Positions 1 through 8,942 of a DNA stretch of 64,000 bases are shown here, one piece after another (the stretch's first letter is position 1; the number at the start of each line of letters is the position of its first letter). Origin of the DNA: Brevibacillus invocatus (GTDB taxonomy: Bacteria; Bacillota; Bacilli; Brevibacillales; Brevibacillaceae); contig NZ_RHHR01000007.1 in assembly GCF_003710915.1 (NCBI RefSeq), positions 62,001-126,000 of the forward strand, given 5' to 3'. A model generated the notes under the pieces. The model ran no database searches. It worked only from the letters and a program-made list of their open reading frames with translations, and was not told the origin of the DNA. The position numbers and the translations under genes were made by a program.

Positions 1-4
1 TCGG

Positions 5-775
5 CTATACCGCCCCGTAGCGACGAGCTCGGCCTTGGTATTCCACAATGGCTTGATAAAAATGATCTCGGGTAAAATCAGGCCAAAGGACATCCGTAAA
101 CCACATTTCTGTGTAGGCTAGTTGCCACAGCATAAAGTTACTTAGACGAATTTCTCCACTGGTTCGAATCAACAAATCAGGGTCTGGAATATCGCTAGTA
201 TACAGGTAGCGGGAAATATACTGTTCATTGATCTCTTTCGGGTCGAGTTCTCCTGTTTTGACAAGTTCAGCCAATTCAGCAAAGGCGTTGACGATTTCAT
301 CACGTCCCCCGTAATTGAGGGCAAAATTAAGTTGTAAGCCCGTGTTGTCCTTTGTTCTTTTTTCCGCTTCCAAAAGGGCGTCCAACGTATGACCTGGCAG
401 CTTATCCTTGCTCCCAAGCATCCGAATTCGCACCCCCCGTTCAATCAATTCATCCAATTCTGTCGACAAAAATTCTTGTGGAAGCTTCATCAAAAAATCT
501 ACCTCGTCACGAGGCCGCTTCCAGTTTTCTGTTGAAAAAGCATACATGGTCATGTAGCGAACGCCGAGTTCGTCTGCTGCTTTGACGACGTCCTTTACCG
601 TTTTCATTCCTGCTCGATGACCGGCCACTCTGGGAAGATTGCGCATATTGGCCCACCGACCGTTGCCGTCCATGATTACTGCTACATGCTCAGGAATCTT
701 GCCGGAACGATCCAGTTCAGTCATATCCAGTTGTTTTTCCTTGCGGGTCCATTTACGCGCTAGATGTTCTAACAT
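5..775 (-). CDS. uppS: Isoprenyl transferase (undecaprenyl diphosphate synthase)
   Basis: Condenses isopentenyl diphosphate onto farnesyl diphosphate to make undecaprenyl diphosphate, the lipid carrier for cell-wall synthesis; a cytosolic cis-prenyltransferase. The signature MDGNGRW at about residues 35-41 carries the catalytic Asp, and the C-terminal part has the family motifs NYGGRDEI and DLLIRTSGE. 256 aa is a normal length. The start at 775 is chosen because GGGGGAA lies about 8 nt upstream; an in-frame ATG at 811 is preceded by purines with almost no spacing. It is the last complete gene of the rpsB-tsf-pyrH-frr-uppS block; cdsA would be expected next, beyond the window. Family assignment is certain, the start is likely. 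Confidence 0.96.
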   Translation of the reverse strand: MLEHLARKWTRKEKQLDMTELDRSGKIPEHVAVIMDGNGRWANMRNLPRVAGHRAGMKTVKDVVKAADELGVRYMTMYAFSTENWKRPRDEVDFLMKLPQEFLSTELDELIERGVRIRMLGSKDKLPGHTLDALLEAEKRTKDNTGLQLNFALNYGGRDEIVNAFAELAELVKTGELDPKEINEQYISRYLYTSDIPDPDLLIRTSGEIRLSNFMLWQLAYTEMWFTDVLWPDFTRDHFYQAIVEYQGRARRYGAV

Positions 776-810
776 AAGTGTTCCCCCGTAATGAGAGATA
801 TAGACATACA

Positions 811-830
811 TCCCCCTCCATAGAGGGGGA
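811..830 (-). repeat. Short G/C hairpin between frr and uppS
   Basis: CCCCCTC and GAGGGGG flank a 4-nt CATA loop, giving a strong stem in the 66-nt gap between frr and uppS. On the coding (minus) strand it is not followed by a T-run, so it is more likely an mRNA stabiliser or attenuator than a terminator. The T-rich tract lies on the other strand. Confidence 0.5.
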
Positions 831-841
831 TTCTTCTTTCC

Positions 842-1399
842 TTACACTTCCAAGATATCTTTTTCTTTGTCTTTTACAATTTTGTCTACTTCGGCAATGA
901 ATTTATCCGTTGTCTTTTGAATGTTGTCCTGATGACGACGAGATTCGTCTTCAGAGATAGTCGCCGCTTTTTCCAGCTTTTTGATCTCGTCATTGGCATC
1001 ACGACGAATGTTACGGATCGCTACTTTTGCATCTTCACCGCTTTTTCCAGCCAGTTTCACCAATTCCTTACGACGCTCTTCTGTAAGCGGAGGAATAGCG
1101 AGTCGGATAATCACACCGTCGTTGGATGGCGAAATTCCAAGATCAGATTGTTGAATCGCGCGATCGATTTCTTTCAAAGCTGCTTTGTCCCAAGGCTGAA
1201 TGATAATCATGCGTGGTTCAGGCACGCTGATATTCGCCAGCTGGCTGATCGGTGTCGGTGAACCGTAGTAATCAACCACAACGCGATCCAGCATGGCTGG
1301 GTTTGCACGTCCAGCGCGCAGGGTATTGAGATCTTTCTTCAAACTTGCTATCGCTTTATTCATACGATCTTCCATGTCTTTCGTTACATTTTGTGGCAT
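842..1399 (-). CDS. frr: Ribosome recycling factor
   Basis: Splits post-termination ribosomes together with EF-G. The 185-aa length, the LRAGRANP segment near residue 30 and the C-terminal QKTTDKFIAEVDKI helix are typical of RRF. Two adjacent ATG codons (1402 and 1399) are available; the second has the better spacing from AAAGGGGG. The first would overlap the pyrH stop by one base. Either way frr is translationally adjacent to pyrH, as in other Bacillota. Expected to be constitutive and cotranscribed with pyrH. Confidence 0.97.
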   Translation of the reverse strand: MPQNVTKDMEDRMNKAIASLKKDLNTLRAGRANPAMLDRVVVDYYGSPTPISQLANISVPEPRMIIIQPWDKAALKEIDRAIQQSDLGISPSNDGVIIRLAIPPLTEERRKELVKLAGKSGEDAKVAIRNIRRDANDEIKKLEKAATISEDESRRHQDNIQKTTDKFIAEVDKIVKDKEKDILEV

Positions 1400-1401
1400 C
1401 A

Positions 1402-2237
<836 letters not shown>

Positions 2238-2245
2238 AGTTCGAA

Positions 2246-2273
2246 AATAGGGAACACAAAGGTGTTCCCTATT
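2246..2273 (-). terminator. Hairpin after tsf, probable (leaky) terminator
   Basis: A 12-bp stem (AATAGGGAACAC / GTGTTCCCTATT) with a 4-nt loop begins 8 nt after the tsf stop. On the minus strand it continues as TTTTCG. The short U tract suggests a partial terminator that lowers pyrH/frr expression relative to tsf. Confidence 0.55.
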
Positions 2274-2280
2274 CCCCTTC

Positions 2281-3168
2281 TTATTGCTTATTCACTTGCG
2301 CCATTACTTCAGCAGCGAAATCTTCTTGCTTCTTCTCGATCCCTTCGCCTACTTGGAAGCGAACGAATTCTTTCAAGGTAGCGCCAGCTTCTTTCAGCAG
2401 TGCAGCAACCTTCTTGTCTGGATCTTTAACGAATGGTTGTTCAACGAGTACGTACTCTTCGAAGAACTTGGACAGGCGGCCTTCCACCATTTTTTCTACG
2501 ATATTCGCAGGTTTGCCTTCAGCCAGCGCTTGGTTTTTCAATACTTCGCGCTCGCGTTCGATCTCGTCTTGGGAAACCTCTTCACGGTTTGCAAAGCGTG
2601 GGTTGGACGCAGCTGCGTGCATACCCAGATCTCTGGCCAGCGTTTCGTCTTGGGTACCTTCCAGAGTAACCAGAACGCCGATTCTTCCGCCCATGTGCAG
2701 GTAAGCACCGAACGCACCAGCATCCGATTTTTCGCTTACGAAGAAGCGACGGAAGGAGATGTTTTCACCGATTGTGGAAATTTTTTCGTTGATAACGTGA
2801 GCGAGTGTTTCTCCAGCACCCTTGAAAGGTTGCTCCAAAGCTTCTTCAACCGTAGCAGGGCGTTGGCTAACCACGTGTTCTGCAATGTCTTTCACCAGAG
2901 CTTGGAACTCAGGGTTTTTTCCTACGAAGTCTGTTTCGCAGTTCACTTCAACGATTGCTGCAACGTTGCCAGCTACTGCAGTAGCAGTCAAGCCTTCTGC
3001 TGCAATACGTCCGGATTTTTTCGCTGCTTTTGCGATACCTTTTTCACGGAGCAAATCGATTGCTTTTTCCATATCGCCTGCTGTTTCTTCCAGCGCGCGT
3101 TTGCAATCCATCATACCTGCGCCTGTACGTTCACGCAGTTCTTTAACCGCTTGTGCACTAATTGCCAT
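2281..3168 (-). CDS. tsf: Elongation factor Ts
   Basis: Nucleotide-exchange factor that regenerates EF-Tu-GTP. The N-terminal UBA-like domain ([20 protein letters not shown], about residues 9-28) and the EVNCETDFV motif near residue 74 are unmistakable. 295 aa is the normal Bacillales length. It follows rpsB, but a terminator and a separate promoter lie between the two, so it can be transcribed independently. Start ATG preceded by an AGGAGG-type site. Confidence 0.98.
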   Translation of the reverse strand: MAISAQAVKELRERTGAGMMDCKRALEETAGDMEKAIDLLREKGIAKAAKKSGRIAAEGLTATAVAGNVAAIVEVNCETDFVGKNPEFQALVKDIAEHVVSQRPATVEEALEQPFKGAGETLAHVINEKISTIGENISFRRFFVSEKSDAGAFGAYLHMGGRIGVLVTLEGTQDETLARDLGMHAAASNPRFANREEVSQDEIEREREVLKNQALAEGKPANIVEKMVEGRLSKFFEEYVLVEQPFVKDPDKKVAALLKEAGATLKEFVRFQVGEGIEKKQEDFAAEVMAQVNKQ

Positions 3169-3200
3169 TGAGAGAAACCTCCTTGATAAGTTACCGTCTA

Positions 3201-3229
3201 AGTATAGCCTTTCTAACTACCGCTTGCAA
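3201..3229 (-). promoter_or_regulatory. Sigma-A-type promoter for tsf
   Basis: On the minus strand TTGCAA (3224-3229) and TATACT (3201-3206) are separated by exactly 17 nt. The -10 lies about 30 nt upstream of the tsf start, just after the rpsB terminator. Confidence 0.65.
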
Positions 3230-3244
3230 AAGACTCATTCATTT

Positions 3245-3291
3245 CGTCAAAAAAGGGTGGACGGGGGGTTCTGACACCCTCAGTCCACCCT
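3245..3291 (-). terminator. Rho-independent terminator after rpsB
   Basis: On the minus strand a stem AGGGTGGAC / GTCCACCCT is followed by TTTTTTGACG. It lies 11 nt after the rpsB stop and separates rpsB from tsf. Confidence 0.85.
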
Positions 3292-3302
3292 CTCACACAT
3301 GC

Positions 3303-4013
3303 TTACGCAGTTGTTGTGGTTTGTTGCTCTGTGCCTTGGTTGCCTTCGAGAAGGGCATCAGCCATTTTCGCAGTAAGCAGTTTTACTGCGCGGATAGCAT
3401 CGTCATTACCAGGGATCACATAGTCAATCTCGTCTGGATCGCAGTTGGTGTCAACGATCGCAACGATTGGGATACCCAGTTTGCGAGCTTCAGCAACAGC
3501 AATGCGCTCTTTGCGTGGGTCGATGACGAACAGAGCGTCCGGCAGTTGATCCATATGAGCGATACCGCCGAGGAATTTTTCCAGGCGATCCATTTCTTTA
3601 CGAAGTACGATTACTTCTTTTTTAGGCAGAACTTCAAACGTGCCATCTTCTTCCATACGTTTCAGCTCAGCCAAGCGAGATGTACGTTTTTTGATGGTTG
3701 TGAAGTTAGTCAGCGTACCACCCAACCAGCGTTGGTTGATGAAGTAGTGACCTGTGCGTTCTGCTTCTTCCTTAACGGATTCTTGTGCTTGTTTCTTCGT
3801 ACCAACGAAGAGAATTTTTCCGCCGTTTTGGGAGAGCTCACGTACGAAGTTGTAAGCTTCCTCAACTTTTTTAACCGTTTTTTGCAAGTCAATAATGTAG
3901 ATACCGTTACGTTCGGTGAAGATATAGCGAGCCATTTTCGGGTTCCAACGACGAGTTTGGTGACCAAAGTGAACACCAGCCTCGAGCAATTGTTTCATCG
4001 AAATTACTGCCAT
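3303..4013 (-). CDS. rpsB: 30S ribosomal protein S2
   Basis: Component of the 30S subunit that joins late in assembly. The N-terminal [20 protein letters not shown] and the [21 protein letters not shown] region are S2 signatures. 236 aa is typical. It has its own promoter and a long leader upstream, and a strong terminator downstream. It is placed immediately after the fla/che-sigD operon exactly as in B. subtilis. Confidence 0.98.
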   Translation of the reverse strand: MAVISMKQLLEAGVHFGHQTRRWNPKMARYIFTERNGIYIIDLQKTVKKVEEAYNFVRELSQNGGKILFVGTKKQAQESVKEEAERTGHYFINQRWLGGTLTNFTTIKKRTSRLAELKRMEEDGTFEVLPKKEVIVLRKEMDRLEKFLGGIAHMDQLPDALFVIDPRKERIAVAEARKLGIPIVAIVDTNCDPDEIDYVIPGNDDAIRAVKLLTAKMADALLEGNQGTEQQTTTTA

Positions 4014-4080
4014 ATTTCACACCTCCTTCAAAATGGTTTTTGTGATGCTTCCCTCCGCCTCACCGCATTTCTCAGCAAAA

Positions 4081-4094
4081 CTACCATATGGTAG
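4081..4094. promoter_or_regulatory. Palindrome in the rpsB leader
   Basis: CTACCAT/ATGGTAG is a perfect 14-bp palindrome midway between the rpsB promoter and start codon. It could form a small hairpin in the roughly 120-nt rpsB 5' leader. Ribosomal protein leaders are often autoregulatory, but no direct evidence is visible here. Confidence 0.35.
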
Positions 4095-4141
4095 CACCGT
4101 TACTGGGATTGGTGGACGTGCGAATTTCAACACCGTTAATG

Positions 4142-4170
4142 AATATATCATATGGGTGTTTCAATTGCAA
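4142..4170 (-). promoter_or_regulatory. Sigma-A-type promoter for rpsB
   Basis: On the minus strand TTGCAA (4165-4170), a 17-nt spacer and TATATT (4142-4147). It lies after the terminator of the upstream operon and leaves a leader of about 120 nt before rpsB. Confidence 0.7.
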
Positions 4171-4190
4171 CAAACGAATTCCCTTTTTTT

Positions 4191-4223
4191 CGCAAAAAAA
4201 AAAGCCGCCTATCTCTTGGGCGG
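4191..4223 (-). terminator. Terminator of the fla/che operon, overlapping the last stop codon
   Basis: The stem CCGCC / GGCGG with a loop containing the TAG stop is followed on the minus strand by ten T residues. The last codons of the preceding gene form the left arm. This separates the motility operon from rpsB. Confidence 0.85.
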
Positions 4224-4823
4224 TGTAGTGATTAATTTAACGATCTCTTCCTCTGTTGCTGGAACCGAAAGCTCGTAGGTTCCAACGCGGATTCGATTCA
4301 GTTTGTTTTGTGACCGCAACTCATCCACAAATGAATTGTCAGCAGGCAAAATGTTTTCTGCAACCAAAATTTGTGCTACCTTTTCAGCCGTAGCCTTGTA
4401 AGGGACGGTAAAGGAAGCAGTCTGGGGCGCTGTCGGTGCGTCTGCTACCTGTGGGGGAGCCGTTTCGGTCGCGGATTGTGCCGCTGGTACTTCAACAGGC
4501 GAAGAAGCTTCTGGCTCGGGTACAGAAGGAGTCTCAACGTTGTTGACCTGTGGTGGGGTTACCTGATTCACCTCAGGCTTGTCAGGGGAAGAGGGAGGAG
4601 TCGCAGCTGGCTTGACGTTTACTTTCTTTTCACCTTGCCACTGCTCGTACTCTTCCTTGTTCAGTACGACCATCTCCATTGCCTTTGCTGCTTCTTTTAT
4701 CTGATCTTCGGTCATGGCACCAGGTGCTGAAACGGAAACCGGCTTGGGCGCAGTAAGTCCAATGATTGCGGTGGCAACCAGAATCCCTGCACCAAAGCCT
4801 GTCAACAATTCTCGTTTACGCAT
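4209..4823 (-). CDS. Membrane-anchored protein with MltG/YceG-like N-domain
   Basis: 204-aa protein: an N-terminal transmembrane anchor (about residues 8-26), a long Pro/Val/Glu-rich linker (about 65-135), then a C-terminal module of about 65 residues (FTVPYKATAEKVAQILVAE ... GTYEL) that resembles the LysM-like substrate-binding part of endolytic transglycosylase MltG. The MltG catalytic domain is absent, so it is probably a wall- or peptidoglycan-associated protein without lytic activity. Start at 4823 (MRKREL) fits the signal-anchor. It overlaps the preceding SwrB-like gene by 8 nt, is the last gene of the motility operon, and ends inside the terminator. Domain resemblance is by eye. Confidence 0.7.
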   Translation of the reverse strand: MRKRELLTGFGAGILVATAIIGLTAPKPVSVSAPGAMTEDQIKEAAKAMEMVVLNKEEYEQWQGEKKVNVKPAATPPSSPDKPEVNQVTPPQVNNVETPSVPEPEASSPVEVPAAQSATETAPPQVADAPTAPQTASFTVPYKATAEKVAQILVAENILPADNSFVDELRSQNKLNRIRVGTYELSVPATEEEIVKLITTPPKR

Positions 4824-5328
4824 GGGCTTGACCCCTCTCATGCTTTGCTGCCAGCATAAAGATCAGATCAATCTCACCGCGCCCAGCTCCTAGGCGCTTG
4901 GCTATCTCATCGGGTGACAAACCCTCTTTTTCCAACTCAAATACTCGGCGATAACGTTCCTTCAAGGCAAGCATATCCACATCCGCTTGTTCCTTCTTTG
5001 TACTGCCTGACTCAACAGATACGGACTTGGGCTCTTCTCCTTGGGGGGGATTGCCAAGCCGTTCCAATTCATCAATACGCTTTCGCAATAGTGCCATCTC
5101 TTGCAAGAGATCAGAACGAGTCTGCTGTAATTCCGCAGTCGCCATCTCTTGCTGATGCTTGATTTGTTTGCCGAATCGTTGCAAACCACGTTCCAGCTCT
5201 GCCTTGTCCGTCGTGCGCTGTGTCAGTAATTCAGGATTGACATCATTTGTCTCTTTTTGCTTGATGATCAAGGCAAGCAGCATGATGACGATCCCTGCTC
5301 CGATCAAGATGATATACACTACGTCCAT
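4816..5328 (-). CDS. SwrB-like / DUF6115 protein
   Basis: 170-aa single-pass membrane protein: hydrophobic segment at residues 3-23, a charged coiled-coil middle (about 35-95) and a C-terminal helix-turn-helix-like stretch (GLSPDEIAKRLGAGRGEID) shared by DUF6115 proteins. Its place between sigD and rpsB is that of B. subtilis swrB (ylxL), which activates flagellar type III export, so a similar role is inferred. Sequence outside the anchor and coiled coil is poorly conserved in this group, so no symbol is assigned. The ATG at 5328 follows AAGGGTGG; an in-frame GTG lies 9 nt upstream. Confidence 0.7.
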   Translation of the reverse strand: MDVVYIILIGAGIVIMLLALIIKQKETNDVNPELLTQRTTDKAELERGLQRFGKQIKHQQEMATAELQQTRSDLLQEMALLRKRIDELERLGNPPQGEEPKSVSVESGSTKKEQADVDMLALKERYRRVFELEKEGLSPDEIAKRLGAGRGEIDLIFMLAAKHERGQAHA

Positions 5329-5385
5329 CCTAGCCACCCTTATCTTGGCATGTCTTGATTATTTATCTTCTATAATATACATGGA

Positions 5386-5720
5386 TTATAACGAAATATC
5401 GATAAAACGCCCGCGTAAAGGATCACGCATGTCAACGGCTTCTGCCGTTTTCTCCTCGGTCGTCGAGTCTGAACCCGTAGTTGTCAGAATCGCTGCAGGC
5501 TCGTCTTTTTTTTCTGCCTTTGTTCGCGTTCACGGATCATGCCTTTTTCCGTATGCTCCACATCTATAGGTCTCTGGCGATTGTGCTCATCCAGTTGCTT
5601 ACGCTCATCATGTAACAGCACTTGTTCATGAGTGGGGCGTTGGAGTTGTTGCTCCTGAATTCGTCCTACTTCTGTCATGCGAGGAATGGCCACCTGCAAT
5701 TCAACTGCTTTCAGACTCAT
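5386..5720 (-). CDS. Small conserved-type flagellar-operon protein, frame change at an A8 tract
   Basis: From ATG 5720 (MSLKAVELQVAIPRM) the reading frame runs to a stop at 5484 (78 aa), becoming Gln/Arg/Lys-rich. Just before that stop, plus-strand T8 at 5506-5513 (A8 on the coding strand) allows a switch to the -1 frame. That frame then runs through a Glu/Thr-rich stretch to the C-terminus DPLRGRFIDISL, stop at 5386-5388, 111 aa in total. From memory, related small proteins at this position in Paenibacillaceae end in a similar Tyr/Arg-Lys-Gly-...-Ile-Asp-Ile/Leu-Ser-Leu motif, so the long form is probably the functional one. Either one A is missing (mutation or sequencing error) or the frame is changed by slippage. 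Function unknown. Confidence 0.6.
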
Positions 5721-5780
5721 TGTGCGTAAGCCCCCTTCTCTCCCTGCAAGATTCACCAGAAGTTACGTAGCGCAGGTTCC

Positions 5781-7199
5781 CTACATTAGTGTGGCTCCGG
5801 TAATCTCCCCGTTTAATACCATGAAGCGAGTTCTGGCATACTCATGCTTGATAAAATGGACCAGCTTCCCAAACGTCATCTTGATACCTGGATACATACA
5901 GGTATACACTTCGATAGCGGCTGGCACTTCTCCTACCAATTCCGCTTCTACTTCTTTTTTGCGTGACTCCAAATTCTTTACTTCTTTTTCCAGGACTAAG
6001 CGTGTATTCGCAAGCTTGACCTGCATCAGGCGCTTGTCAGCTGGCAATTCGCCACTCACCTGGAGAATCTGATTGATAACCCCTAAGCCTTGATCTGTTT
6101 TGCGCAAATTTTCATATACATTTTGCAAATCTTTTTGAATCGAAGCCAATTCCTGGCGAAGCTCCGGCTTCACTCCGACCTCAAGAATAGTAGGTGTCGC
6201 GCTTGTATTTCCGTACACACGAGCTGCAATCTTTTCGCCGGCTTGCAAAACGCCACCAATAATGATTCCTTTGGCGCCATTGCACAAAATTTGTTTGCCA
6301 GCGCGAACAGTTGAGAACATGATGCTTTGCGAAACAATGACCTGATTTCCAGCAGTCACATTAGCATTTTGAATAAAGGAGGTTTGCACATTGTGTCCCG
6401 CTTTGATCGAGCCTTTATCCTGAGCGACAATGCCACTCTTGATTTCAATCGATCCTTGCGCTTCCAGCTCCGCACCTTCAACACTTCCGAGGACACGGAT
6501 ATCGCCAGAAGCTTTTACACGAAAACCATTCAGGACGTTCCCGCGAATGACCACCGTTCCCACAAAATCAATATTGCCGACTCCAAAATCGACATCCCCA
6601 TTCACTTCAAAAATGGGGAATACGTTCATCTTGTCCCGATCAGTGAAAGAAACCTGTCCGTCTATGGCAGCATAAATCATCGTCCGCTCTTGATTTTGCA
6701 CGACGTTTTTTCCAGGCTTGAGTACGGGTTCCTTTCCGGCTTTGGGCGCGATGGGCTCTCCGGTAACGGAAGTACCTGGTTTGCCAGCGGTAGCTGGTTT
6801 TTTTCTAGCCAAAAGTTGACCCTTCGCCACATTGGGAATACTGGTGAGATTGTAGAAATCGACACGCCCATCTTCCATTTCCTTGGGTCCATCTTCTTCT
6901 TGAACCGAAGCCAAGTAAGGGTACTCGATCGAACCATCTACACCATTGACAGGGGGCTCTCCGCTTGCCACGTTCAACAGCACATTCAGAAATTTTTGAG
7001 GCATCATACACAAGTTGCTTACAGCATCTTTACGGATTCCATAGGACACTCGATGCTGCTGCAGCGCTTTGTATACATCGGTTTCGGTAATGAGGATATG
7101 TTCCAGCTCTGTTTCTTCCGCTCTTAGAATGATTCCGGCTTCCAATTTGTCGGGTGATATTTTTACCTCTAATTGATATTGCCTTGTCCCTTCCATCAT
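5781..7199 (-). CDS. FapA family polymerising-type protein (DUF342)
   Basis: 472 aa. The N-terminal third is a mixed domain with the DUF342 region following (from about residue 90). The middle has the repetitive right-handed beta-helix pattern of DUF342 (GNVLNGFRVKASGDIRVLGS, then further strands with Gly/Val/Ile periodicity, about 200-330). The C-terminus is a coiled coil (about 340-430). FapA/DUF342 proteins occur in Bacillota and Proteobacteria, often in motility loci; the cell function is not firmly established. The gene is inserted between sigD and the small gene, a position it does not occupy in the B. subtilis operon. Start ATG 7199 or the adjacent ATG 7196, after a G-run. Confidence 0.85.
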   Translation of the reverse strand: MMEGTRQYQLEVKISPDKLEAGIILRAEETELEHILITETDVYKALQQHRVSYGIRKDAVSNLCMMPQKFLNVLLNVASGEPPVNGVDGSIEYPYLASVQEEDGPKEMEDGRVDFYNLTSIPNVAKGQLLARKKPATAGKPGTSVTGEPIAPKAGKEPVLKPGKNVVQNQERTMIYAAIDGQVSFTDRDKMNVFPIFEVNGDVDFGVGNIDFVGTVVIRGNVLNGFRVKASGDIRVLGSVEGAELEAQGSIEIKSGIVAQDKGSIKAGHNVQTSFIQNANVTAGNQVIVSQSIMFSTVRAGKQILCNGAKGIIIGGVLQAGEKIAARVYGNTSATPTILEVGVKPELRQELASIQKDLQNVYENLRKTDQGLGVINQILQVSGELPADKRLMQVKLANTRLVLEKEVKNLESRKKEVEAELVGEVPAAIEVYTCMYPGIKMTFGKLVHFIKHEYARTRFMVLNGEITGATLM

Positions 7200-7261
7200 T
7201 CTACCCCCCTCTTAAATCTTTGGGATTGTTAGGATTGCCGTCGTACGTGTTCCCTCAGAAT

Positions 7262-8050
7262 TTAGATCAACTGAGACTTCCACCTGGATAATGTAGAGCG
7301 CAGTCGGAATAACGCCTTGGAGTGAAGTTGAGAAATTCGGGATGGTGACAAGCTCATGATTTCAGCGATCTCTGATAATGTCATTTCTTCGAAGTAAAAC
7401 AACGAAACCACTATTCTTTCTTTCTCAGGGAGCTTGTCAATTACATTTACCAAGACTTCTTTTAAACTGGAAACTTCTGCAACGGTTTCTGGTCGAGGAG
7501 TTGCTTCATCCACGATGTATGAATGTCTGGCTGTTTTTTGTTCTTCCTCGTCTCCCACCGCTTCATCGATCGAGACCATCGTCGCGAGGGACGTCTCATA
7601 AAATACTTGCTGCAATTCTTTTTCGCTGATCCCCAAATGTTTGGATACTTCTTCATCGCTCGGCATCCGCAGTGACTGTTGTTCCAAATAGGTATATGCT
7701 TCTTCTATTTTTTTTGCCTTGTCTCGAACTGTGCGTGGAATCCAATCATTCTCACGCAATCCATCGATCATGGCACCCCGAATCCGCCACATAGCGTAAG
7801 TCTCAAACTGAAGACCACGGGTATGATCAAATTTTGCCAGGGCATCCAGAAGGCCAAAGCGACCGTAGCTGATCAAGTCGTCCTTGTCGACATTCGCAGG
7901 CAGGTTGATTGCTACCCGATTTGCCACCTTGTCTACCAATGGCAAGAATTGAGTAACGAGATCCACTTCTGCCTCGCGACTGCCTTCTTGTTTCCACATA
8001 ACCCATTTATCAAATTCTTTAGCTTTTTCCTGACTGGTTAGCCGTGCCAC
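7262..8050 (-). CDS. sigD: RNA polymerase sigma factor SigD (FliA/WhiG family)
   Basis: 262 aa, full length. Region 2 (DLISYGRFGLLDALAKFD and FETYAMWRIRGAMIDGLR, about residues 55-100), region 3 and region 4 (LPEKERIVVSLFYFEEMTLSEIAEIM, about 205-235) are all present. Directs transcription of late flagellar, chemotaxis and autolysin genes. As in B. subtilis it lies near the 3' end of the fla/che operon, so its level should depend on operon read-through and be limited by FlgM (gene not in this window). The start is GTG with GGTGA about 7 nt upstream. Confidence 0.95.
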   Translation of the reverse strand: MARLTSQEKAKEFDKWVMWKQEGSREAEVDLVTQFLPLVDKVANRVAINLPANVDKDDLISYGRFGLLDALAKFDHTRGLQFETYAMWRIRGAMIDGLRENDWIPRTVRDKAKKIEEAYTYLEQQSLRMPSDEEVSKHLGISEKELQQVFYETSLATMVSIDEAVGDEEEQKTARHSYIVDEATPRPETVAEVSSLKEVLVNVIDKLPEKERIVVSLFYFEEMTLSEIAEIMSLSPSRISQLHSKALFRLRSTLSRWKSQLI

Positions 8051-8067
8051 GAATTAGTCACCAACCT

Positions 8068-8454
8068 TTACTCATCTGATAAGCGCCTAATAACCTCTGC
8101 AACGGTGGTGGGATCCTCAGTTAAGGGATTGCGTTCCGGTTGTGCAAAAGTGAGCGGTGTAAATGAATCCTGCTCATCAGAATCCTCGACCTGCTCACCG
8201 GTTGGATGAGTCGATCCAGGAGACTCTGCACTCCCTGCTCCGTCGGCATCGACTGCTGTAGATGCAGGTTCAGAAGGTTGTGCAATCAAACCGAAAAGCC
8301 AACGGATTGGGAAAGCAGCAAGGAAAAATAGGAGAAATGCGACGCCGGCACGCTCCAGGGAGACAAGCCAGACGTTACTAACCCATGCGACACCAAATGT
8401 TACGACAAAAGCGAGAAGGGCTAATCCTGTATTTATCCAAATAGTTCCCAGCAT
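8068..8454 (-). CDS. Small membrane protein of the cheD-sigD interval, unknown function
   Basis: 128 aa with two hydrophobic segments (about residues 5-27 and 35-60) followed by an acidic Ser/Thr/Glu-rich hydrophilic tail (about 65-128). No recognised domain. It starts one or four nt from the cheD stop (GTG at 8457 overlaps it; ATG at 8454 is immediately after) and ends 18 nt before sigD, so it is clearly translated as part of the operon. B. subtilis has no gene here. A role in motility is inferred from position only. Confidence 0.75.
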   Translation of the reverse strand: MLGTIWINTGLALLAFVVTFGVAWVSNVWLVSLERAGVAFLLFFLAAFPIRWLFGLIAQPSEPASTAVDADGAGSAESPGSTHPTGEQVEDSDEQDSFTPLTFAQPERNPLTEDPTTVAEVIRRLSDE

Positions 8455-8456
8455 CA

Positions 8457-8942
8457 CTATACTTCCTTCACACCTTGATTTACGGTTCGGATTTGCAGCA
8501 CGCCATTGGTAGAGTCAAGCTCGATCGTACGTCCGCAGTTTCCTCCCGTATCTTCCGCCACAATCTTTATTTGTGCTCCCTTTAGCGCCAATTTGCATGC
8601 TTCCACATTTCGAGGACCAATCCGCATCATATCGTTGGTGCCTAGAAAAGCAAACATCTGTGCCCCTCCGGCTAATTTCGCAACCATATGGCGAATAGAC
8701 GCTCCCTCTTTTTGCATTTGCTGGATGAGGTAGGGGATCGCTGTATCTGCATACTTTCCAACAGTAGGCTCCCCGTTTTTTGCAAGAGTAGACTCCGGGA
8801 GCATGACGTGGGCCATGCCAGCAACCTTATGAACCTCGTCGTACAGAACAACCCCCACACATGACCCCAAGCCCGTGGTACGTAACCGACTCGGTGGTTT
8901 TGCTACACCGAGATCAGCCATACCTATCTTAATAATCTCCAT
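8457..8942 (-). CDS. cheD: Chemoreceptor glutamine deamidase CheD
   Basis: Deamidates specific Gln residues of chemoreceptors and stimulates CheC. 161 aa. The catalytic set is visible: Cys28 in TTGLGSC, His44 in GMAHVM and Thr22/23. It overlaps cheC by 14 nt, consistent with the known CheC-CheD complex. Confidence 0.96.
   Translation of the reverse strand: MEIIKIGMADLGVAKPPSRLRTTGLGSCVGVVLYDEVHKVAGMAHVMLPESTLAKNGEPTVGKYADTAIPYLIQQMQKEGASIRHMVAKLAGGAQMFAFLGTNDMMRIGPRNVEACKLALKGAQIKIVAEDTGGNCGRTIELDSTNGVLQIRTVNQGVKEV

Noticed and set aside
2284-3171. Long plus-strand frame of 295 codons opposite tsf
   Set aside because: Exact antisense shadow of tsf, Cys/Phe-rich composition, no ribosome-binding site, no known family.
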